Shown here: piece after piece, positions 1 through 7,457 of the stretch
How positions within the stretch are numbered: position 1 is the first letter of the stretch
Layout: each line of letters begins with the position of its first letter
NCBI GenBank assembly: GCA_004151065.3
Contig: NWUY0300006992.1
Span: 38,961-49,690 of the forward strand
DNA: 10,730 bases
Source: Larix sibirica
Lineage: Eukaryota; Streptophyta; Pinopsida; Pinales; Pinaceae
Direction of reading: 5' to 3'
Notes under the pieces: generated by a model
Database searches by the model: none
Told to the model about the DNA's origin: nothing
Seen by the model: only the letters and a program-made list of their open reading frames with translations
Translations under genes and position numbers: made by a program

Positions 1-126
1 ATTATTAATATTAATAATAATTATAATTAAAAGTATTAATAATTAAATCAATATAATAGAAAAAGAATTATTAATATTAATAATAATTATAATTAAAAGT
101 ATTATTAATAATTAAATCAATATAAT
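1..126. repeat. AT-rich tandem repeat, two copies of ~66 bp
   Basis: Positions 1-58 recur at 67-126 with an extra ATT triplet in the second copy. The unit is almost pure A+T, rich in TAA/TTA steps, and ends in AATCAATATAAT. The first copy begins at the window edge, so the array may extend further left. It lies just outside the proposed 3' end of LINE A and is probably the target-side DNA into which that element inserted. No coding potential is visible. Confidence 0.85.
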
Positions 127-142
127 TAATTTGATAATAAAG

Positions 143-153
143 ATTAAGAATTT
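143..153. repeat. Possible left target-site duplication of LINE A
   Basis: ATTAAGAATTT here is repeated exactly at 8781-8791. On the left it runs straight into eight T residues (151-158), which would be the A tail of a minus-strand LINE. On the right it follows the last LINE-like sequence. Position and orientation fit a target-site duplication of 8-11 bp. The sequence is AT-rich and short, so chance is a real alternative. Confidence 0.3.
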
Positions 154-158
154 TTTTT

Positions 159-545
159 CTAAAGAAAAAAACTCATATTTTCATAACTGAGAAGCAAAAT
201 TACATTTATTAGTACTGCTAGCAAAACTTTCATATAGTATTTTAATTCAAAAATTGAAAAAAAATGTTCTTCTAATTTTTATCCTTTACATTGTCTTAAT
301 CAAATTAATAACACATTAACACAAAAACAAAATTACTGTTTCCATAAAACTAGCTTCACAGAAAATGAGATATAGTTAGTTTGATGTGTTTGAGCCATCC
401 TCCCCGGTTAATTGGACTAGACTAAATCAAGGTTACTGGAGGTAGTTGGAGTGATACTGAAACTATTGTTTCCACCAACAATTTTCTTAAGCCTAACCCT
501 TATATTTTGTAATTTAATATAGTGCCCAACATTATCTTATCTTCC
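159..545 (-). other. LINE A 3' end: RNase H tail and 3' untranslated region
   Basis: This stretch without a gene lies between the GDS motif of RNase H (566-574) and the T8 run. Its upper part should encode the last ~60 residues of RNase H. I see only weak traces, in more than one frame and with several stops, so the tail is badly decayed. The lower part (about 159-350) is A/T-rich with no convincing coding frame and is best read as the 3' untranslated region. No separate gene, promoter or RNA is visible. Confidence 0.5.
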
Positions 546-968
546 ATTTAGTTAACCACTAGGGCAGAATCTCCATACACCTTAATATCTTTGACTCCTT
601 CTTCTCACGTGAGTGAGTCTCAGTAGTGTGTGCAGAGCTAACAATTCATCACTATTATTTGTGTCTTTATCCCAATTTGCTTCGAAGGTAATGTAATTCT
701 CATCCAAGTGAAAGAGCACGCCTCCTATATCACTATTATGCACTAGCCCTTGACAGGCTCCATCAAAGAAAACCCAACAGGAACCTTTTTCTATAATCAA
801 CTCGTCCACCGTTCTTTTGTCTGGAGGTCTCGCAAACTCCTTAAAAAACTGCATCATTGACTGAATGTATGAGAAAGTTTGAAAAGGTCGTACTTCTTTC
901 TCTTCAAATAGAACTTGGTTTCTGGCCAACCACAGAAACCATGAAACAATATAGGGGACTTCCTTCAA
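546..968 (-). pseudogene. LINE A RNase H domain, copy 1
   Basis: An RNase H fold at the C-terminus of ORF2 would remove RNA from the RNA:DNA hybrid during reverse transcription. The first catalytic Asp is in FDGAC at 753-767, followed by IGGVLF. The second acidic residue is in NNSDELLAL, where the family usually has NN.AEL. The third is in YGDS at 566-577. The frame is lost between the second and third motifs because this copy carries four extra bases near 607-616 relative to the copy at 4017-4413. After GDS the frame reads SALVVN and then a TAA stop where a Trp is usual. An open stretch of 128 codons (582-968) covers only part of the domain, so it is non-functional. The domain sits directly downstream of zf-RVT, as in plant L1 elements with an acquired RNase H. 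Confidence 0.85.
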
Positions 969-1217
969 TTATTTACACTCCATGCCCTCGAACCAATGCC
1001 GCAAACATGATTCAACATTGTCCTCCCTCCAGATGCGACTAAGCTTGATCCATTGCTCAAAGTCTCTCCAAAGTTGTTGTGTAAAACTATAGTGAATAAG
1101 CAAGTGATCCATCGTTTCGTCAACTGCTCTGCACATATTTAACAGATGCTTTGTCTCTGCATCTATCTTTTCCAAACAAAATACCACATTATCAACTTCC
1201 CCTTTAGTGCAAACCAC
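969..1217 (-). pseudogene. LINE A zf-RVT domain, copy 1
   Basis: The 82 codons match the zinc-binding domain that follows the RT in plant LINEs. A first cysteine pair region is followed by a decayed stretch, then DETMDHLLIHYSFTQQLW, which corresponds to the family pattern ET.dHLl..C.....vW. The His of HLL is kept but the usual following Cys is Tyr (HYSF). The domain probably helps bind template RNA. It joins RNase H at 968 across a TAA stop near 966-968. The reading continues in frame at its N-terminus in the second copy because of the 1230/4675 base difference. Confidence 0.75.
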
Positions 1218-1218
1218 A

Positions 1219-1678
1219 TTAGAATTTGGAATTTAAGAGATACCTTGACCTTCCATAATCGAGTCCACCACCATTAGATCTGGGGTTCTCTTCAATCATA
1301 AGTAATTTGTAACCCAATCGCTCTATGTAAGAACCACCGAATAAATTGCCAATTCGTATAATTTTATCAAGTCCATCTTTTAGTCTAATGTGGGCCCTCT
1401 TTAAGTTTCCAATGAACATGCCCCATACCCGAGCACAAGCCGTTTGAAATCCCAAGTTACTAGTAAACCGCTATCCTTGGTTCCAAAGGTCCAAAGCTGC
1501 TTTGTCTCCCGCTTACAAAAGGTAAATTAATCCACTTTTGTTTGACTACGCCATTAGCAGATTGGCGAGGAAGCTCTATTACCCGCATCCCACAATGGAA
1601 TATTGATCCAATTCTAATCGAAGCTCCATTACCCACCATCCAGGGAAAGTATGGATTGATGATAGAAAAATCTTGCAA
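1219..1678 (-). pseudogene. LINE A RT-to-zf-RVT connector, copy 1
   Basis: Two adjoining open stretches (1460-1678 and 1219-1455) in different frames cover the region between the RT thumb and zf-RVT. The upstream part contains W-M-V-G-N-G-A-S-I-R-I-G near 1607-1642, which matches the family pattern W.iGnG..irig. The downstream part (FQTACARVWGMFIGNL and on) has no motif I recognise with certainty but sits where the connector should be. A frameshift lies near 1456-1460. It is non-functional as it stands. Confidence 0.7.
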
Positions 1679-1779
1679 TAAACTTACTTTCTAGTGGATT
1701 GAGTCACCCTTGTATGTCTTTACTTCTCTATGGATCCAATCAACTACTGAACCAAGCCTTATGTAATTTGTAATCATGA

Positions 1780-1956
1780 TTTTCTGCCATAGACCATTTT
1801 AGTAATGAGCCTCCAAACAAACTTCGCTGCCAGCGAATAACTAAAGACAAAAATGTCTTTAAGTCCCCATCCGCCTTCACTTTTGGCTTTGGCTAAAGAC
1901 CACCAGCTAGACCAGTGAAAACCCTTCTAATCCTTCCCCTTCATTAAAAATTGAAG
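1780..1956 (-). pseudogene. LINE A RT C-terminal region (FHW...GGWGLKD), copy 1
   Basis: One minus-strand frame reads QFLMKGKD, a stop, then KGFHWSSWWSLAKAKSEGG and WGLKDIFVFS, followed by an alanine- and aromatic-rich stretch ending VWRLI. This matches the segment after the RT palm and thumb in plant LINEs (FLW.G....FHW..W...akpK.eGGWGlkd......alaaK..Wrli). GGWGLKD lies at 1855-1875. The Trp expected in FLW is Met, and a TAG sits between D and K. It is cut off on its upstream side by unrelated sequence beginning around 1957. About 100 bp between this and the next block (1679-1780) holds only stop-rich remnants. Confidence 0.8.
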
Positions 1957-2038
1957 TACATTTTAACATCCCCTTCTATATGCCTATGAGTATATGCCAG
2001 TGAACCGGGCCTGCAATCCTAATTTCCTCAAGATATAG

Positions 2039-2053
2039 CGAAGTTAAGTGTGC
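2039..2053 (+). other. Short match to 5S rRNA box A region
   Basis: CGAAGTTAAGTGTGC differs at one position from the box A region of plant 5S RNA as carried by Cassandra-type LTRs (known to me from the family, not searched). About 30-45 bases upstream are GCCAG and ACCGG, which also occur in that order in 5S but with different spacing. The downstream intermediate element and box C are not visible, so this is not a 5S gene. A decayed Cassandra-like LTR or chance are both possible. It recurs at 5484-5498 in the duplicate. Confidence 0.25.
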
Positions 2054-2405
2054 ACCATTCACCATATGCAAAAACATGGTTATGATACTCACCACCAAAT
2101 ACAATAAAATATAATGAGTATGCAAGAGCACTCATTCTCTCACATTCCATTAATCATCTCACTTGAACTCACTCATAAGTGCCTTCATAAATTTCATAAG
2201 GTGAATGTATTATATCACTACTCTTCCACTAATTGACTAAGCATGTAATTTGCTTTAAATAAAATATTCATTTTTTTATTGGTTTTACTTTATGATCAAA
2301 CAAATCAAGGTCAAACTTCACATATGCACCCCTTTACCAACAAGACCGTTACCCATTTGTTGAACCCTTCCATTTCAAGACTATTTGAACCAAACGACTC
2401 AACAG

Positions 2406-2429
2406 CCGTCCATTCTTTGGATCGGACGG
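2406..2429. repeat. Inverted repeat CCGTCC / GGACGG
   Basis: Six bases, CCGTCC at 2406-2411, are complementary to GGACGG at 2424-2429, with a 12-base loop. It is the most GC-rich spot in an otherwise AT-rich insert. Similar small hairpins occur in plant MITEs. The copy at 5851-5874 is identical. There is no T tract after it that would suggest a terminator. Confidence 0.4.
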
Positions 2430-2507
2430 TGGAATTAAAATTTGGAGTGAGCTACAATGATTTCGTTCAGTTATGAGGTGGAACAGAGCATCACTACACC
2501 AATGAAA

Positions 2508-2558
2508 GACACCAACAAGGGTTAAGCAGATCATTTGCAGTGAAGGAGACACCAACAA
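2508..2558 (+). repeat. Direct repeat GACACCAACAA, 40-bp spacing
   Basis: GACACCAACAA occurs at 2508-2518 and at 2548-2558, near the right side of the unidentified insert. It may be a small internal duplication or the trace of a nested insertion. It is present again at 5953-6003 in the duplicate. Confidence 0.5.
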
Positions 2559-2620
2559 AAACTTCCTACATTACTACAACAAGCTCTAAAAATAGAATTC
2601 ATATCTATCTTGAAGATGAT

Positions 2621-2829
2621 TCATGATCTAGGCATTTAAAAATCCCTTGAATGCTTCCATCAAATGAGGATTTAGTTACAATAACTCATCACTCTATTAA
2701 TTTCTAGAACCTTCTAATCCTAGACTTAGAAACTATGGATATCTACATAGTTTTTACAATGATTTTTCAATCGAACCCTTCTTGGCAACATCAAGACCTT
2801 ATGGTCTATTCAACTTTGAAGATTTTCGA
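2621..2829 (-). pseudogene. LINE A RT thumb region, heavily decayed, copy 1
   Basis: This stretch lies between the recognisable RT block to the right and the insert to the left. One minus-strand frame gives a KVE.TI...C...D.KIIVKTM-like reading with several stops near 2740-2830, and another gives a weak SIQGIFK-like reading near 2635-2660. Both could be remnants of the LINE thumb (...kie..i..W....LS..gr..lvksvL...), but I cannot fix an alignment. No other feature is visible here. Confidence 0.35.
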
Positions 2830-4012
2830 TGAGAGAAAGATGCTCCTGCATCAATTATCCATCCCCAATCCTCTTTCATATTCCCATTAGGCTTCATAAG
2901 GTAGCCTAAATACTTGATCCCCACTATGAAGTTCAACATTTTTAAATCCCACAAGATTTTGTAGTATCTGTTTCACACCTTCTTCAACATTTGTAAAAAT
3001 TAGTAGTGATTTCTCCTCATTAGCCAACATGCTTGTAGATTTATAGTAAAGAGAAATATTATACCTATTAGTGCATTTCCTTCAGAGACTGATCCATTTG
3101 TAAAAAGCAAGACGTCATCCAAAAAAGTATATGAGTAACCTTCAATCTCTCCCTGAACCCAATTCCTTTAATTCTCTTGTGTAATTTGGCATCAATAATC
3201 AATCTGCTCATCCACTCTGCCACTAAGAGGAAGAGATATGGTGATAGCAGACATCCTTGGCGAAGGCCCCATGAAGAGCTAAAGAGATTAGATGTCGTCC
3301 CATTTATCAGTATAGGAAATGGAACCATTGAGATACATTCCATCACCCAATTACCTATATCCACCGAGCATCCAACTTGTAACATAAGCAATCGAATAAA
3401 AAGCCAGGATGATCGATCATAAGCCTTTGATAGGTCCAATTTAATAATCATTGAGGGTAGTTTTTTTGTCTTAGTGTGAAGCACTTCTTGTACAATCCCT
3501 ATAGCATCATGTATTTTCCTACCCTCCAAGAACTTGAATTGATCTTGGCAGATATTTTAAGAGAGTAGTGGTTTGAGTGTTTTGGCTATTATCTTTGCAT
3601 TTATCTTGTAGAGCAAGTTACATAATGAGATGGGTCGAAAGTCCTCGAAATCCTTTGGCATGTCTACCTTCAGGATGAGAGCTAAAAATGTTGACTTGAT
3701 ACAAGGAAGAACCCTACCTATGTTGGATTTCCTTCACTACCTTCAACAAATCTTACTAATCTTCACTGGTAGATCAAAAAAACTTGTGAAAAATTCTATT
3801 GTCCATCCATCTGGTCTTAGACTCTTGTATTTTTTAAATTCGTGAAGGACTCCTTCTAACTCCTCTAAAGTTACCAAGGAAAAAATTCCTATATTTCCTT
3901 TAGGATCCACCATTCTAGGGAAAATTGAACATACCTTTATTATTTATACTATGTTGGGAGCTTTAGGTTCCTGGAATATACAGGAAAAATGCAGAACCCC
4001 TGAGTTTTCCAT
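2830..4012 (-). pseudogene. LINE A reverse transcriptase, copy 1
   Basis: This is the RT of a non-LTR retrotransposon. From right to left it reads: KSLRPDGWTIEFF (finger motif; family KsPGPDG), DLLKVVKEIQHR in a second frame, then STFLALI, FRPISLCNLLYKI, DQFKFLEGRKIHDAI, KLDLSKAYD (first catalytic Asp, 3416-3442), GLRQGCLLSPYLF (3251-3268 onward) and the DD pair (3114-3119). Further left are NEEKS and YLGYLMKPN with a DW. At least four frame changes and several stops break it. The frameshift just before DD lies in an A6 run (3121-3126). In this copy base 3946 makes a TAA stop where the other copy has GAA. The longest open piece is 153 codons (3068-3529), far short of a full RT. Class is certain; activity is not possible as read. 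Confidence 0.93.
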
Positions 4013-4015
4013 ATT

Positions 4016-4016
4016 N
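4016..4016. other. Single ambiguous base n at the duplication junction
   Basis: The only non-ACGT base in the window sits exactly between the two copies of the 3.45-kb unit. Some short-read assemblers place a single n where two contigs are predicted to overlap but were not merged. It should be read as an assembly join, not as a sequenced base. Confidence 0.95.
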
Positions 4017-4413
4017 AATCTCCATACACCTTAATATCTTTGACTCCTTCCTCTCAGGCAAGTCTCAGTAGTGTGTGTAGAGCCAACAATTCAGCACTAT
4101 TATTTTTTCCTTTATCCCAATTTGCTTCAAAGGTAATGTAATTCTCATCCAAGTGAAAGAGCACGCCTCCTATATCACTATTATGCACTAGCCCTTGACA
4201 GGCTCCATCAAAGAAAACCCAACAGGAACCTTTTTCTATAATCAACTCGTCCACCGTTCTTTTGTCTGGAGGTCTCGCAAACTCCTTAAAAAACTGCATC
4301 ATTGACTGAATGTATGAGAAAGTTTGAAAAGGTCGTACTTCTTTCTCTTCAAATAGAACTTGGTTTCTGGCCAACCACAGAAACCATGAAACAATATAGG
4401 GGACTTCCTTCAA
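4017..4413 (-). pseudogene. LINE A RNase H domain, copy 2
   Basis: This is the counterpart of 546-968 but closer to the family pattern at its end: it reads GKNNSAELLAL where copy 1 has DTNNSDELLAL. After LLRLA there is one TGA, then EEGVKDIKVYGD in the same frame until the sequence is cut at the n. FDGAC is at 4198-4212. The better match lies within 113 bases of the n, so it may come from reads of a related LINE rather than from this locus. Confidence 0.8.
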
Positions 4414-4677
4414 TTATTTACACTCCATGCCCTCGAACCAATGCCGCAAACATGATTCAACATTGTCCTCCCTCCAGATGCGACTAAGCTTGATCCATTG
4501 CTCAAAGTCTCTCCAAAGTTGTTGTGTAAAACTATAGTGAATAAGCAAGTGATCCATCGTTTCGTCAACTGCTCTGCACATATTTAACAGATGCTTTGTC
4601 TCTGCATCTATCTTTTCCAAACAAAATACCACATTATCAACTTCCCCTTTAGTGCAAACCACATTAGAATTTGGCAT
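4414..4677 (-). pseudogene. LINE A zf-RVT domain, copy 2
   Basis: This is identical to 969-1217 except for one base. At 4675 a C replaces the A found at 1230, changing a Ser to Ala codon in the overlapping upstream frame and producing an ATG in this one. The open stretch is therefore five codons longer (87). DETMDHLLIHYSF is unchanged. Confidence 0.72.
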
Positions 4678-5123
4678 TTAAGAGATACCTTGACCTTCCA
4701 TAATCGAGTCCACCACCATTAGATCTGGGGTTCTCTTCAATCATAAGTAATTTGTAACCCAATCGCTCTATGTAAGAACCACCGAATAAATTGCCAATTC
4801 GTATAATTTTATCAAGTCCATCTTTTAGTCTAATGTGGGCCCTCTTTAAGTTTCCAATGAACATGCCCCATACCCGAGCACAAGCCGTTTGAAATCCCAA
4901 GTTACTAGTAAACCGCTATCCTTGGTTCCAAAGGTCCAAAGCTGCTTTGTCTCCCGCTTACAAAAGGTAAATTAATCCACTTTTGTTTGACTACGCCATT
5001 AGCAGATTGGCGAGGAAGCTCTATTACCCGCATCCCACAATGGAATATTGATCCAATTCTAATCGAAGCTCCATTACCCACCATCCAGGGAAAGTATGGA
5101 TTGATGATAGAAAAATCTTGCAA
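4664..5123 (-). pseudogene. LINE A RT-to-zf-RVT connector, copy 2
   Basis: This duplicate of 1219-1678 consists of two open stretches (4905-5123 and 4664-4900) in different frames, with VGNGASIRIG in the upstream one. Only the penultimate-region residue changed by base 4675 differs (LLNAKF against LLNSKF). Confidence 0.68.
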
Positions 5124-5224
5124 TAAACTTACTTTCTAGTGGATTGAGTCACCCTTGTATGTCTTTACTTCTCTATGGATCCAATCAACTACTGAACCAA
5201 GCCTTATGTAATTTGTAATCATGA

Positions 5225-5401
5225 TTTTCTGCCATAGACCATTTTAGTAATGAGCCTCCAAACAAACTTCGCTGCCAGCGAATAACTAAAGACAAAAATG
5301 TCTTTAAGTCCCCATCCGCCTTCACTTTTGGCTTTGGCTAAAGACCACCAGCTAGACCAGTGAAAACCCTTCTAATCCTTCCCCTTCATTAAAAATTGAA
5401 G
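5225..5401 (-). pseudogene. LINE A RT C-terminal region (GGWGLKD), copy 2
   Basis: This repeats 1780-1956 without a difference that I can see. KGFHWSSWW and GGWGLKD (5300-5320) are present, with the same TAG between them. It ends at the same unidentified insert. Confidence 0.77.
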
Positions 5402-6065
5402 TACATTTTAACATCCCCTTCTATATGCCTATGAGTATATGCCAGTGAACCGGGCCTGCAATCCTAATTTCCTCAAGATATAGCGAAGTTAAGTGTGCAC
5501 CATTCACCATATGCAAAAACATGGTTATGATACTCACCACCAAATACAATAAAATATAATGAGTATGCAAGAGCACTCATTCTCTCACATTCCATTAATC
5601 ATCTCACTTGAACTCACTCATAAGTGCCTTCATAAATTTCATAAGGTGAATGTATTATATCACTACTCTTCCACTAATTGACTAAGCATGTAATTTGCTT
5701 TAAATAAAATATTCATTTTTTTATTGGTTTTACTTTATGATCAAACAAATCAAGGTCAAACTTCACATATGCACCCCTTTACCAACAAGACCGTTACCCA
5801 TTTGTTGAACCCTTCCATTTCAAGACTATTTGAACCAAACGACTCAACAGCCGTCCATTCTTTGGATCGGACGGTGGAATTAAAATTTGGAGTGAGCTAC
5901 AATGATTTCGTTCAGTTATGAGGTGGAACAGAGCATCACTACACCAATGAAAGACACCAACAAGGGTTAAGCAGATCATTTGCAGTGAAGGAGACACCAA
6001 CAAAAACTTCCTACATTACTACAACAAGCTCTAAAAATAGAATTCATATCTATCTTGAAGATGAT
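5402..6065. other. Unidentified insert within LINE A RT, copy 2
   Basis: This is identical by eye to 1957-2620, including the 5S-like box (5484-5498), the CCGTCC/GGACGG inverted repeat (5851-5874) and the GACACCAACAA pair. Because the whole 3.45-kb unit is duplicated, it gives no independent evidence about the insert. Confidence 0.5.
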
Positions 6066-6274
6066 TCATGATCTAGGCATTTAAAAATCCCTTGAATGCT
6101 TCCATCAAATGAGGATTTAGTTACAATAACTCATCACTCTATTAATTTCTAGAACCTTCTAATCCTAGACTTAGAAACTATGGATATCTACATAGTTTTT
6201 ACAATGATTTTTCAATCGAACCCTTCTTGGCAACATCAAGACCTTATGGTCTATTCAACTTTGAAGATTTTCGA
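6066..6274 (-). pseudogene. LINE A RT thumb region, heavily decayed, copy 2
   Basis: This is the second copy of 2621-2829. It shows the same weak, stop-broken thumb-like readings and nothing else. Confidence 0.33.
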
Positions 6275-7457
6275 TGAGAGAAAGATGCTCCTGCATCAAT
6301 TATCCATCCCCAATCCTCTTTCATATTCCCATTAGGCTTCATAAGGTAGCCTAAATACTTGATCCCCACTATGAAGTTCAACATTTTTAAATCCCACAAG
6401 ATTTTGTAGTATCTGTTTCACACCTTCTTCAACATTTGTAAAAATTAGTAGTGATTTCTCCTCATTAGCCAACATGCTTGTAGATTTATAGTAAAGAGAA
6501 ATATTATACCTATTAGTGCATTTCCTTCAGAGACTGATCCATTTGTAAAAAGCAAGACGTCATCCAAAAAAGTATATGAGTAACCTTCAATCTCTCCCTG
6601 AACCCAATTCCTTTAATTCTCTTGTGTAATTTGGCATCAATAATCAATCTGCTCATCCACTCTGCCACTAAGAGGAAGAGATATGGTGATAGCAGACATC
6701 CTTGGCGAAGGCCCCATGAAGAGCTAAAGAGATTAGATGTCGTCCCATTTATCAGTATAGGAAATGGAACCATTGAGATACATTCCATCACCCAATTACC
6801 TATATCCACCGAGCATCCAACTTGTAACATAAGCAATCGAATAAAAAGCCAGGATGATCGATCATAAGCCTTTGATAGGTCCAATTTAATAATCATTGAG
6901 GGTAGTTTTTTTGTCTTAGTGTGAAGCACTTCTTGTACAATCCCTATAGCATCATGTATTTTCCTACCCTCCAAGAACTTGAATTGATCTTGGCAGATAT
7001 TTTAAGAGAGTAGTGGTTTGAGTGTTTTGGCTATTATCTTTGCATTTATCTTGTAGAGCAAGTTACATAATGAGATGGGTCGAAAGTCCTCGAAATCCTT
7101 TGGCATGTCTACCTTCAGGATGAGAGCTAAAAATGTTGACTTGATACAAGGAAGAACCCTACCTATGTTGGATTTCCTTCACTACCTTCAACAAATCTTA
7201 CTAATCTTCACTGGTAGATCAAAAAAACTTGTGAAAAATTCTATTGTCCATCCATCTGGTCTTAGACTCTTGTATTTTTTAAATTCGTGAAGGACTCCTT
7301 CTAACTCCTCTAAAGTTACCAAGGAAAAAATTCCTATATTTCCTTTAGGCTCCACCATTCTAGGGAAAATTGAACATACCTTTATTATTTCTACTATGTT
7401 GGGAGCTTTAGGTTCCTGGAATATAAAGGAAAAATGCAGAACCCCTGAGTTTTCCAT
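6275..7457 (-). pseudogene. LINE A reverse transcriptase, copy 2
   Basis: This carries the same RT remnants as 2830-4012: the finger motif KSLRPDGWTIEFF (open piece 7188-7457, 89 codons), FRPISLCNLLYKI, KLDLSKAYD (6861-6887), GLRQGCLLSPYLF (from about 6713 on the minus strand) and DD (6559-6564) just after the A6 frameshift. It differs from copy 1 at 7350, 7391 and 7426. The base at 7391 keeps a GAA codon open where copy 1 has a TAA stop. This copy is the one that continues into the endonuclease. Confidence 0.93.

Larger units (their letters stand above)
1957..2620. other. Unidentified insert within LINE A RT, copy 1
   Basis: In an intact plant LINE, roughly 35-45 residues separate the YLG...DW motif (here 2860-2925) from FLW.G (here about 1945). 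Here the gap is nearly 900 bp, so some hundreds of bases are extra. I see no LINE motif in about 2060-2600. Edges are uncertain; TTGAAG occurs at 1951-1956 and again at 2610-2615 and could be a target-site duplication. The insert has AT-rich and mixed parts, a CCGTCC/GGACGG inverted repeat (2406-2429), a repeated GACACCAACAA and a 5S-like box (2039-2053). No long reading frame with recognisable content is present. A MITE, a small LTR element or a decayed SINE are all possible. Confidence 0.5.
568..4015. repeat. Large direct duplication, unit copy 1
   Basis: This 3448-bp segment is repeated at 4017-7460. The offset is 3445 for nearly the whole length and 3449 at the left edge because this copy has four extra bases near 607-616. 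The right edge stops exactly at the n. All domains from the RT fingers to the RNase H GDS motif are contained in it. It is most likely the end of one assembly contig overlapping the start of the next. Confidence 0.97.

Noticed and set aside
1-150. CRISPR array or satellite centromere unit
   Set aside because: There are only two adjoining AT-rich copies, with no spacers and no evidence of a longer array.
857-1042. Plus-strand 61-codon open stretch opposite RNase H and zf-RVT (also 4302-4487)
   Set aside because: It is a shadow of the minus-strand domains and has no motif of its own.
2001-2120. Functional 5S rRNA gene
   Set aside because: Only box A-like sequence is present. The intermediate element, box C and a closing stem are not found.
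2279-2476. 65-codon plus-strand open stretch in the insert (also 5724-5921)
   Set aside because: There is no recognisable domain, it lies in non-coding-looking sequence, and it overlaps an unrelated minus-strand open stretch of similar length. Chance is sufficient.
2349-2558. 69-codon minus-strand open stretch in the insert (also 5794-6003)
   Set aside because: It matches no LINE motif and nothing else I recognise, and no flanking exon or element supports it.
3177-3422. Plus-strand open stretch opposite the RT palm (also 6622-6867)
   Set aside because: It is antisense to the clear RT motifs KLDLSKAYD and GLRQG, so it is a shadow.
3630-3845. Plus-strand open stretch opposite RT fingers (also 7075-7290)
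   Set aside because: The opposite strand reads FRPISLCNLLYKI, so this is a shadow.
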